This document shows positions 6,221 through 13,017 of a DNA stretch of 13,052 bases, piece by piece; the first letter of the stretch is position 1, and the number at the start of each line of letters is the position of its first letter. Below the pieces are notes generated by a model. The model did no database searches and was not told the DNA's origin. It saw only the letters and a list, made by a program, of their open reading frames with translations. The DNA is from JAZNOQ01 sp045589215 (GTDB lineage: Bacteria > Bacillota > Clostridia > Oscillospirales > CAG-272): contig JAZNOQ010000031.1 in the NCBI GenBank assembly GCA_045589215.1, positions 1 through 13,052 on the forward strand, in the 5' to 3' direction. The position numbers and the translations under genes are program-made.

Positions 6221-7183
6221 ATGAAGGCAGCAATCATTGGATACGGTGTGATCGGCAAGGTGCATGCGCGGATCGTTCCGCAGTACGGCACGCTTGAGGC
6301 GATCTGCGACGTCGATGAGGCAGTGCTCGAAGAGGCACCCGCCGAACGTCGGTATAGCGATTACAAGAAGATGCTCAATGAGGTAAAGCCTGACGTCGTA
6401 CATATCTGTACGCCGCATTACCTGCACGCCAAAATGGTCATCGAGGCACTCTCGCGTGGGATCAACGTGCTGTGCGAGAAGCCGCTTTGCATCCGCGAAG
6501 AGGATATCGCCCGCATCCTTGAAGCCGAACAGAATTCGACCGCAAGCCTTGCGGTCTGTCACCAGAATCGGTACAACAGCGCAAACCGCTTTTTGAAGGA
6601 ATATCTTTCGGGAAAGACGGTCGACGTGGCAGTCGGACAGGTTGCCTGGCGTAGAGACGAAGCCTACTATGCATCAGGTGCGTGGCGTGGCAAATGGGAC
6701 ACGGAGGGCGGCGGCGTTCTGATCAATCAGGCACTCCATACCCTTGACCTGCTTCAGTGGCTGTGCGGAATGCCCGAGACGCTTTCATCGACGGTGTCGA
6801 ACCTGACACTGAAGGGAAAGATCGAGGTCGAGGACACGGCAACACTGCTTTGCCGCGGCAAAAATGGCGGAAACTTTACCTTTTACGCTTCAAACGGCAG
6901 TATAAGATCTTGTCCCGTGGAGCTCACGCTTTGCGCAGACGGAGAATGGATCAAGGTGATGCCGCATTATGCCGTCATCGGACAAGACCTCCATGTCTTC
7001 GAGGAAAAGCATGAGGCGCGCGGAAAAGCGTGCTATGGAAGCGGTCACGAGGCACTGATCGCAGATTATTACGACTGCATCGAAACAGGACGGCACTTCG
7101 AGATCGACGGCGAGGAGGGCGCGAAGGTCGTTCGGATGATCCTTGCGGCTTACAGGAGCCGTGGCAGCTTCGTAGAGGTGTGA
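6221..7183 (+). CDS. Gfo/Idh/MocA-family oxidoreductase (second, paralogue)
   Basis: This 320-residue protein is another member of the Gfo/Idh/MocA dehydrogenase family. It shows the Rossmann motif IIGYGVIG (5-12), EKP (86-88) and the active-site stretch GGGVLINQALHTLD (163-176) with H173 and D176. It shares with the preceding gene the block W-R-x-x-W-x-x-EGGGVLINQ-x-x-H-x-x-DL-x-QW, so the two are paralogues, although this one is about 70 residues shorter and lacks part of the C-terminal sheet region. The start at 6221 follows GGAGG (6206-6210) and yields a Rossmann fold starting at once. An in-frame upstream ATG at 6116 lies inside the previous gene. A pair of such dehydrogenases could oxidise one position and later reduce another, as in known 3-keto sugar epimerisation routes. 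Substrate is unknown. Confidence 0.9.
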   Translation: MKAAIIGYGVIGKVHARIVPQYGTLEAICDVDEAVLEEAPAERRYSDYKKMLNEVKPDVVHICTPHYLHAKMVIEALSRGINVLCEKPLCIREEDIARILEAEQNSTASLAVCHQNRYNSANRFLKEYLSGKTVDVAVGQVAWRRDEAYYASGAWRGKWDTEGGGVLINQALHTLDLLQWLCGMPETLSSTVSNLTLKGKIEVEDTATLLCRGKNGGNFTFYASNGSIRSCPVELTLCADGEWIKVMPHYAVIGQDLHVFEEKHEARGKACYGSGHEALIADYYDCIETGRHFEIDGEEGAKVVRMILAAYRSRGSFVEV

Positions 7184-7242
7184 AGCACAAAATATAACAG
7201 AGTTTTTGCCCCTGAAAAATAATATTTTTAAGGAGAAATTTT

Positions 7243-8280
7243 ATGAAAATGACATTTCGTTGGTACGGGCCGACTGACGTGATCCCGCTTCGGTATATCC
7301 GACAGATCCCGAATATGTCGGGAGTTGTTACCGCAGTTTACGACGAGCCCGTCGGAGAAACGTGGGGAGAAGAAAAGATCGCCCGCCTGAAGGCGCTGTG
7401 CGATGCCGAGGCTCTTGAAATGGAGGTCATCGAATCGGTTCCCGTACACGAGGATATCAAGCTCGGTAAGCCCTCACGCGACCGTTTGATCGCAAATTAT
7501 GCACAGACCATCCGTAACCTCGGGAAGTACGGCGTGAAGTGCATCTGCTATAACTTTATGCCCGTGTTCGATTGGCTCCGCACGAATTTAAAGACCGTCG
7601 CTCCCGATGGAAGCAATTCGCTTTCCTACAACCACGAGGAGCTGATGAGCCTTGACCCGAAGAACCTGCATCTGCCCGGTTGGGACGAGAGCTACAAGCC
7701 CGCAGAGCTGAACGCGCTTCTCGAGTCCTACGCGGGGATGACGCACGAGCAGCTTTTTGACAATCTCGTTTACTTCCTCAAGGGCATTATGCCCGCGTGC
7801 GACGAAACGGGCATCAATATGGCGATCCATCCCGACGATCCGCCGTGGGATATGTTCGGTCTGCCCCGCATCATCACGGGGGCTGACAGCTACGATAAGC
7901 TTTTCGCGGCTGTTCCGAATCCCCACAACGGCGTGACCTTCTGCACGGGCTCGCTCGGCGCGGGACGCGAGAACGATCTTGTCGATATGGCAGGGAAGTA
8001 CACGAGCCGTATCTTCTTTGCACACATCCGTCAGCTTGCCTTTAGCGGAGAAAAGGACTTCTGCGAGGCAGGACATCTGACGCGGGGAGGCGACCTCGAC
8101 ATTTACGGCGTTGTCCGCGCACTCGTGAAGAACGGCTTTGACGGCTACGTCCGTCCCGACCACGGACGCAACATCTGGGGCGAGGACGGCAAGCCCGGAT
8201 ACGGTCTTTATGACCGCGCACTCGGTGCGGCGTATCTCAACGGTCTCTTTGAGGCGGCAGAGAAGGAATTAAATCGGTAA
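7243..8280 (+). CDS. uxuA: D-mannonate dehydratase
   Basis: This 345-residue enzyme (EC 4.2.1.8) removes water from D-mannonate to give 2-keto-3-deoxy-D-gluconate in the cytoplasm. It opens MKMTFRWYGPTDVIPLRYIRQIP as UxuA proteins do. The expected metal and acid-base residues are visible: H196 in AIHPDDPPWD, C234 in TFCTGSLGAG, H261 in AHIRQ, D306 and H307 in RPDHGRN, with the GYGLYDRALGAAYLNGL tail. Length agrees with the shorter Gram-positive form rather than the 390-residue enterobacterial form. AAGGAG is placed normally before the start. A 59-base AT-rich gap separates it from the dehydrogenase upstream, and the reductase that makes its substrate follows after 13 bases. Together with the next three genes it completes the lower hexuronate pathway. 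Confidence 0.97.
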   Translation: MKMTFRWYGPTDVIPLRYIRQIPNMSGVVTAVYDEPVGETWGEEKIARLKALCDAEALEMEVIESVPVHEDIKLGKPSRDRLIANYAQTIRNLGKYGVKCICYNFMPVFDWLRTNLKTVAPDGSNSLSYNHEELMSLDPKNLHLPGWDESYKPAELNALLESYAGMTHEQLFDNLVYFLKGIMPACDETGINMAIHPDDPPWDMFGLPRIITGADSYDKLFAAVPNPHNGVTFCTGSLGAGRENDLVDMAGKYTSRIFFAHIRQLAFSGEKDFCEAGHLTRGGDLDIYGVVRALVKNGFDGYVRPDHGRNIWGEDGKPGYGLYDRALGAAYLNGLFEAAEKELNR

Positions 8281-8293
8281 AGGAGAAATAAAG

Positions 8294-9124
8294 ATGAAGC
8301 TTCCATTCAGTGTAGATTTGAGCGACAAGGTCGCGGTGATCACGGGCGCGGGCGGTGTGATCTGCTCGGCGTTTGCAAAGGCTCTTGCCGAGTGCGGCGC
8401 AAAGGTCGCACTCCTTGACATCAACGAGGCGGCGGTTCATGCGGCTGCCGCAGAGATCGGAGAAAATGCACTCCCGATCGCTTGCAACTGCCTTGACAAA
8501 AAGAGCATCGAGGCGGCAAAGGATGCGGTCCACGCAAAGTGGGGAAAGGTCAATTTCCTCGTCAACGGTGCGGGCGGCAACAATCCCCGTGCGACCTGCG
8601 ACAACGAGACGATGACCCCTGAGCTGACGGGCGCAAAGGATTTCTTCGCCCTTGACGAAAGCGGCTTCAAGTTTGTCTTCGACCTGAACATCACCTCGGC
8701 GTTCCTCGTGACGCAGGTGTTTGCCGCAGATATGATCGAAACGGGCGGTAATATCATCAATATTTCTTCGATGAACGCCTTCCGTCCACTCACGAAGATC
8801 CCCGCATACTCGGCGGCAAAGGCAGGCATTTCGAACTTTACCGAATGGCTCGCCGTACATTTTGCACCCTGTAAGATCCGTTGCAACGCGATCGCTCCCG
8901 GATTTTTCGTAACCAACCAGAACCGCGGACTTCTCTTCAACGAGGACGGCACGCCCACCGCACGTACGGGCAAGATCCTCGCGGCAACCCCGATGAAGAA
9001 GTTCGGAGAGATCGACGACCTGATCGGTACGCTCCTCTGGCTTTCGGATGACAGCGCAAGCGGCTTCGTTACGGGTACGGTCATTCCCGTCGACGGCGGA
9101 TTTTCGGCATATAGCGGTGTCTGA
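8294..9124 (+). CDS. uxuB: SDR-family D-fructuronate reductase (D-mannonate oxidoreductase)
   Basis: This 276-residue short-chain dehydrogenase probably interconverts D-fructuronate and D-mannonate with NAD(H), as the SDR-type UxuB (YjmF) of Bacillus subtilis is thought to do. The classical E. coli UxuB belongs to a different long-chain family. Seen in the sequence are the cofactor loop TGAGGVIC (17-24), D42 in LLDIN (suggesting NAD rather than NADP), NGAGG (91-95), N132 in LNITSAF, the SSMN segment with S158/S159, and the Y172-x3-K176 catalytic pair in PAYSAAKAG. The last glycine of the usual TGxxxGxG motif is a cysteine (C24), which I recall as occurring in this subfamily. The 30-residue insert between NGAGG and N132 is also typical. 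It lies 13 bases after uxuA with AGGAG at 8281-8285. Assignment rests on family and context. Confidence 0.88.
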   Translation: MKLPFSVDLSDKVAVITGAGGVICSAFAKALAECGAKVALLDINEAAVHAAAAEIGENALPIACNCLDKKSIEAAKDAVHAKWGKVNFLVNGAGGNNPRATCDNETMTPELTGAKDFFALDESGFKFVFDLNITSAFLVTQVFAADMIETGGNIINISSMNAFRPLTKIPAYSAAKAGISNFTEWLAVHFAPCKIRCNAIAPGFFVTNQNRGLLFNEDGTPTARTGKILAATPMKKFGEIDDLIGTLLWLSDDSASGFVTGTVIPVDGGFSAYSGV

Positions 9125-9160
9125 TCTTTCAAAAATTCGTAAAATAATAGATAAAAACGG

Positions 9161-9180
9161 CAAAAATTTGCAATATTGCG
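9161..9180 (+). promoter_or_regulatory. Candidate operator similar to the divergent-region site
   Basis: CAAAAATTTGCAATATTGCG (9161-9180) shares CAAAA-TT-GCAAT and a following GCG with CAAAATTGCAATGCG at 3268-3282. It also contains the perfect palindrome GCAATATTGC (9170-9179). It ends directly upstream of the -35 of the internal promoter, the position expected for an activator of the AraC class. Confidence 0.4.
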
Positions 9181-9181
9181 G

Positions 9182-9210
9182 TAGACACGTGAGAAATTTT
9201 GTGCTATAAT
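9182..9210 (+). promoter_or_regulatory. Internal promoter ahead of eda-kdgK
   Basis: TAGACA (9182-9187) and TATAAT (9205-9210) are separated by 17 bases, and TG one base before the -10 makes it an extended -10. Transcription should start near 9217. It lies in a 154-base gap inside the operon and would allow the last two genes to be expressed on their own. No terminator was seen before it, so read-through from uxuB is also possible. Confidence 0.8.
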
Positions 9211-9223
9211 AGGCGTAAAATCA

Positions 9224-9236
9224 GGGAAATTTTCCC
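9224..9236 (+). promoter_or_regulatory. Inverted repeat just downstream of the internal promoter
   Basis: GGGAAATTTTCCC is a perfect 6-bp inverted repeat around one central base, about 7 bases past the expected transcription start. The position suits a repressor operator or a short leader hairpin. It does not match the CcpA cre consensus. No repressor gene is in the window. Confidence 0.4.
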
Positions 9237-9278
9237 GAATATCATCAAATACCATCATTTTGAAAGAAGGATCAAGCT

Positions 9279-9869
9279 ATGTCTTACTCGAACATTGATT
9301 GTCTCTTTGAAAAGTCGAAGTACGTTCCCGTCGTGGTCATCAAGGATCTCGATGAGACCGTCCCCACTCTGACGGCACTCCGTAACGCAGGAATTCCGAC
9401 CGCTGAGATCACCTTCCGTACCGCTTGTGCGGCAGATGCGATCCGTCTCGGTGCCGAGCAGTTTCCCGATATGCTCGTCGGTGCGGGCACCGTTGTAAAC
9501 GCAGAGCAGGCGAAGGCGGCTCTTGCGGCAGGTGCAAAGTTCATCGTTTCTCCCGGCCTCTCTGCGTCGGTTGCAGAGGTCTGCCGTGAGGCGGATGTTC
9601 CGTATATCCCCGGCTGTGTAACGCCTACTGAGATCATGCAGGCACTTGAGCTTGGTATCACCACGGTCAAGTTCTTCCCCGCAAACGTCTACGGCGGTCT
9701 TAAGGCACTCAAGGCGCTTGCGGCACCCTTCCCGCAGGTAAGATTCGTTCCCACGGGCGGTGTAGACCGTTCGAACATCGACGAGTTCCTCGCCTTTGAG
9801 AAGATCGTGGCGATCGGCGGAAGCTTCTTCGTGAAGGAAGCATTTGAAAAAATGAATGCGGAGGCATAA
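9279..9869 (+). CDS. eda: KDPG aldolase (2-keto-3-deoxy-6-phosphogluconate aldolase)
   Basis: This 196-residue class I aldolase splits KDPG into pyruvate and glyceraldehyde 3-phosphate; family members often also act on 4-hydroxy-2-oxoglutarate. The catalytic residues known from E. coli Eda are present at near-identical numbering: E43 and R47 in AEITFRT, the Schiff-base lysine K131 in TVKFFPA, and the phosphate-binding loop PTGG (158-161) together with GAGTVV (68-73) and PGCVTPTE (111-118). It is somewhat shorter than the usual 205-215 residues, the difference being at the ends. The start at 9279 follows AGAAGG (9265-9270). The KDG kinase that makes its substrate begins 4 bases after its stop. 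The two form a unit behind their own promoter. Confidence 0.97.
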   Translation: MSYSNIDCLFEKSKYVPVVVIKDLDETVPTLTALRNAGIPTAEITFRTACAADAIRLGAEQFPDMLVGAGTVVNAEQAKAALAAGAKFIVSPGLSASVAEVCREADVPYIPGCVTPTEIMQALELGITTVKFFPANVYGGLKALKALAAPFPQVRFVPTGGVDRSNIDEFLAFEKIVAIGGSFFVKEAFEKMNAEA

Positions 9870-9873
9870 AGCA

Positions 9874-10896
9874 ATGAAAAAAATCGTAACCTTCGGAGAG
9901 ATCATGCTCCGACTTGCACCCAACGGATACTACCGTTTCTTCCAGAATGACCAGATGCAGGCTACCTTTGGCGGCGGTGAAGCAAACGTAGCTGTCAGCC
10001 TTGCAAATTACGGCATGGACAGCGTTTACGTCACGAAGCTCCCGAAGCACGCGATCGGTCAGGCGGCTGTCGATTCGCTCCGCTACTTCGGCGTTGATAC
10101 GTCGAAGATCGTGCGCGGCGGCGACCGTGTCGGTATCTACTATCTCGAAAAGGGCGCTTCGCAGAGAGGCTCGGTCTGCATATACGACCGCGCACATTCC
10201 GCGATCGCAGAGGCAGCTCCCGCAGATTTTGATTGGGATGCGATCTTTGACGGTGCCGATTGGTTCCACTTCACGGGCATCACGCCCGCTCTCGGCGGAA
10301 ACATGGTCGAGATCTGCAAGGCGGCTTGCGCCGCAGCAAAGGCACACGGCGTTAAGGTCTCCTGTGACCTCAACTACCGGGGCAAGCTCTGGACGCGCGC
10401 AGAGGCAAGAGAGGCTATGACCGAGCTTTGCAAGTACGTCGACGTCTGCATTTCGAACGAGGAGGACGCAAAGGACGTCTTCGGCATCGAGGCAGAGGGA
10501 ACCGATATTTACGGCGGTAAGCTCAACCACGAGGGCTATAAGTCGGTTGCAAAGCAGCTGATGGACAAGTTCGGATTCGAGAAGGTTGCGATCACGCTCC
10601 GTACCTCGATCTCCGCAAACGATAACGATTGGGCGGCTATGCTGTACGACGGCGAGAATTACTGCTTCTCGAAGACCTACCACCTGCACATCGTTGACCG
10701 TGTCGGCGGCGGCGATTCCTTCGGCGCAGGTCTGATCTACTCGCTCCTTTCGGGCAAGTCCACGCAGGACGCGATCGAATTCGCAGTTGCGGCATCCGCG
10801 CTGAAGCATTCGGTCGAGGGCGACTTCAACCGTGTTTCGGTTTCCGAGGTCGAGAAGCTCTCGGGCGGCGACGGAAGCGGACGCGTACAGAGATAA
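9874..10896 (+). CDS. kdgK: 2-keto-3-deoxygluconate kinase (PfkB family)
   Basis: This 340-residue ribokinase-like (PfkB) enzyme phosphorylates KDG with ATP to KDPG, the substrate of the aldolase encoded just upstream. Motifs seen are the sugar-binding FGGGEANVAVSLA (32-44), the YYLEKGASQRGS and YDRAHSA segments (89-110) characteristic of KDG kinases, CDLNYRGKLW (164-173), and the C-terminal ATP-binding and catalytic DRVGGGDSFGAG (275-286) with D281 as general base. The start at 9874 is preferred because GGAGG (9860-9864) is 9 bases away and the protein then starts MKKIVTFGEIMLRL. The upstream ATG at 9856 precedes that site and lies inside eda. A terminator follows about 30 bases after the stop, making this the last gene of the operon. 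Fructokinase is the main alternative but fits context less well. Confidence 0.95.
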   Translation: MKKIVTFGEIMLRLAPNGYYRFFQNDQMQATFGGGEANVAVSLANYGMDSVYVTKLPKHAIGQAAVDSLRYFGVDTSKIVRGGDRVGIYYLEKGASQRGSVCIYDRAHSAIAEAAPADFDWDAIFDGADWFHFTGITPALGGNMVEICKAACAAAKAHGVKVSCDLNYRGKLWTRAEAREAMTELCKYVDVCISNEEDAKDVFGIEAEGTDIYGGKLNHEGYKSVAKQLMDKFGFEKVAITLRTSISANDNDWAAMLYDGENYCFSKTYHLHIVDRVGGGDSFGAGLIYSLLSGKSTQDAIEFAVAASALKHSVEGDFNRVSVSEVEKLSGGDGSGRVQR

Positions 10897-10925
10897 GACT
10901 GTATCAAATAAATTTTATAGAAAAT

Positions 10926-10961
10926 GGGCCTCGGTGCTTTTGGCATCGGGCTCGTTTTTTT
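10926..10961 (+). terminator. Rho-independent terminator of the catabolic operon
   Basis: GTGC-type arms at 10930-10937 and 10943-10950 pair over 8 bp (with G-U pairs), extended by three more pairs past one bulged base, and are followed by seven T residues (10955-10961). The position, about 30 bases after the kdgK stop, fits an operon end. Confidence 0.85.
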
Positions 10962-11013
10962 GACTTGAAAATATCCCGATGGGGTCAAGCTAAAAACGCT
11001 CTATTTTTTTGTA

Positions 11014-11042
11014 TTGACAAGTGTAAGGAAAAGAGATATAAC
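11014..11042 (+). promoter_or_regulatory. Strong sigma-A promoter of the SGNH hydrolase gene
   Basis: A perfect TTGACA (11014-11019) and TATAAC (11037-11042) are separated by 17 bases. The leader is about 50 bases, with GGAGGG (11088-11093) 6 bases before the start codon. With the terminator upstream, this makes the esterase-like gene an independent transcription unit. No copy of the TTGCAAT motif was seen here. Confidence 0.88.
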
Positions 11043-11099
11043 AAAATGTGAGGTGACGCGGTTCGGCTGGTTACCAAAGAAAAACACGGAGGGTTTGTT

Positions 11100-12995
11100 A
11101 TGAAAATAATTCAGAGGTTAATTTGTACGGTTCTTGTACTCGCGATGCTTTTGCCGAGCATCATTTTGACTGTGAATGCATCGGAGGGTGGCGAGATCGT
11201 CAATCTTTACAAAGCAGACCTCGCGGGAAGTGGAACGGCATCCGACGACGTATATGATTCGTTCGATGAGGACAACGCATATTATACCTCCGGTATGATC
11301 CCTGTGAATGAAGGGGATACGATCACGGTCGGGCCGATCTTACAAACGAGCGATTGGTTCATCAAGGCGTACGACAAGGACGGTGACGCAGTTGCCACGG
11401 TCACGTGCTGGGATTGTGCCTGGGACGACGAGATCGGGAACAATACAGTAATCTGCACCTACACCGTGCCAAAAGGGACAAAATTCATCCGTGTGACGAA
11501 TTCCTATACCTTCTACGACTGCACGGTGATCACGCAAAACCGCCCGTTCACAGCAGATGAATATTTTGCAGAGATGAACAAGGCGGGCGTCAACGTGGAT
11601 TTTCTTCGTCCGACCGATATCGACGGGGAGCTTGTGAATCTGTTTCCCGCACGCTCTGACGATACTCTGCGCGGCTATGTCAGCATGGGTGAATATCCCG
11701 GATATAATTACTACTACCGAAGCCGCAAATACACGGTCGGTGTGAACAAGGAGCTTGCGGTCGGCGACGTGATCTATTTCGCCGCCGCATATAAGACGCA
11801 CGATCATTTTATCAGCTGTGTATATGAGGATGGCTCGGCGGAGAACATTTCCGCAGAGGAGCTTCTGCTTTATGAGGATCTGAAGAGGGGATACGCGACC
11901 TACGTGTACAGAGTAACTCCCGAGACAACAGAAGTAGCCGTAAACCTCGGCACGGGCGTTTACGACGATGGGATCTCACTCGTGACGAAAAATCAGGCAT
12001 TTACGGGAGACCGATACCGCAAGATGTTCGGGATCGATCTTAACGAGGATATCCTCGATGAAAGCAGCCCGCTTTACGGACTTAAGGGACTCTTTATGGG
12101 CGACTCGATCAGCCGCGGCTCGCACGATTACATCAGCTATACCGATCAGTCGGACGAAAACAGCCTGCGCGTCGGATGGGCAGGCGGCATTTCCGCCCGC
12201 ACGGGTCTGATCTCCACAAATCCCTCGGTCAGCGGTGCGAGAGTCTCCTATCGAGGTGAAGATCTTGAGAACCCCGGATCGTGGGTATACAATCAGCAGC
12301 TGCCCTACGTTACGCAGGAGTTTGACCTTGTGGTCATGCACGGCGGCGTAAATGATGCGAGCGGGGGAATGCAGGCGATCGGATCGCCACTGCCCGTGAC
12401 CTCGACCGAGGAGGAGCTTATGGATGCTGCAAAGGCGACGATGACAGGGCCTGACGGAAATAAGTCAACGTCGTATATTGCGGGTCTCCAGCTGCTTTTC
12501 CACTCCGTTAAAAGCAATTTCCCCGAGGCGACTCTGTTCTTCGTTGCAAATTATCAGCTTGCCTCCAGCTCGAAGCATACGATGCTTGGTGAGTATCTCG
12601 AGGCTGCGAGAGAGGTTTGCGAGATGTACGGTGTTCACTACATCGACCTGTATAACAATGCAGAGCTGAATGAGAAGCTTGAGCATGATACGCTGAACTA
12701 TATTGAGGACCATGTGCATCCCAACAAGCCCGGCTACGATATCGTCACGCCCTACATTCAGGCAGAGCTTGAACGCGTTATGGCTTCCCTCGGTTATGGA
12801 AGCGCAACGACCGAGCCTGAGGGTGACGATACGACGGCTCTTGAGCCTGACGGATCGGACGCGCTCACGGACGGCACGGGAGGGGAAGGCGGTTCATCCG
12901 GCTGTGGATCCGTAGTTGGAGGAACGGCGGCACTTGTGGCACTTTCCGTGATCCTTCCTGTGGCAGTTGCCATTCGGAAAAAGGACGAGGAATGA
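11100..12995 (+). CDS. Secreted, membrane-anchored SGNH/GDSL hydrolase
   Basis: This 631-residue protein is probably an extracellular ester hydrolase, perhaps an acetylesterase acting on acetylated glycans. A signal peptide spans about residues 1-27 (MKIIQR, a hydrophobic core, likely cut after VNA). Residues 32-160 and 176-310 are two related domains, each beginning GE-[IL]-VNL and ending with a [IV]T-x-N-x-x-FT-x-[DE]-x-Y segment. The catalytic SGNH domain covers about 325-565: block I GDSIS (nucleophile S336), block II near AGG (361-363), block III GGVND (N418) and block V DHVH (D537, H540). An acidic Thr/Asp/Gly-rich linker (567-600) leads to GCGS (601-604), a hydrophobic segment (about 605-625) and RKKDEE, a tripartite surface-anchoring tail. 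It has its own promoter. Substrate and link to the uronate operon are inferred only from adjacency. Confidence 0.9.
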   Translation: MKIIQRLICTVLVLAMLLPSIILTVNASEGGEIVNLYKADLAGSGTASDDVYDSFDEDNAYYTSGMIPVNEGDTITVGPILQTSDWFIKAYDKDGDAVATVTCWDCAWDDEIGNNTVICTYTVPKGTKFIRVTNSYTFYDCTVITQNRPFTADEYFAEMNKAGVNVDFLRPTDIDGELVNLFPARSDDTLRGYVSMGEYPGYNYYYRSRKYTVGVNKELAVGDVIYFAAAYKTHDHFISCVYEDGSAENISAEELLLYEDLKRGYATYVYRVTPETTEVAVNLGTGVYDDGISLVTKNQAFTGDRYRKMFGIDLNEDILDESSPLYGLKGLFMGDSISRGSHDYISYTDQSDENSLRVGWAGGISARTGLISTNPSVSGARVSYRGEDLENPGSWVYNQQLPYVTQEFDLVVMHGGVNDASGGMQAIGSPLPVTSTEEELMDAAKATMTGPDGNKSTSYIAGLQLLFHSVKSNFPEATLFFVANYQLASSSKHTMLGEYLEAAREVCEMYGVHYIDLYNNAELNEKLEHDTLNYIEDHVHPNKPGYDIVTPYIQAELERVMASLGYGSATTEPEGDDTTALEPDGSDALTDGTGGEGGSSGCGSVVGGTAALVALSVILPVAVAIRKKDEE

Positions 12996-13017
12996 TCCTC
13001 AAAAATGAATAGACCAA

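Noticed and set aside
5002..6291. Long open frame of 429 codons on the minus strand opposite the first dehydrogenase
   Set aside because: It lies wholly across a strongly supported Gfo/Idh/MocA gene, has no ribosome site or recognisable domain, and its composition is that of an antisense shadow.
9224..9236. GGGAAATTTTCCC as a CcpA cre site
   Set aside because: It lacks the TGNAARCGNWWWCA pattern, notably the central CG; kept only as an unassigned inverted repeat.
8237..9258. Minus-strand open frames of 308 and 273 codons opposite the SDR gene
   Set aside because: They overlap each other and a well-supported SDR gene, and have no motifs or ribosome sites.
9709..10809. Open frame of 366 codons on the minus strand opposite eda and kdgK
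   Set aside because: Both plus-strand genes have complete catalytic motifs. The minus-strand translation is rich in Cys, Arg and Val without any family signature and spans two genes and a terminatorless junction.
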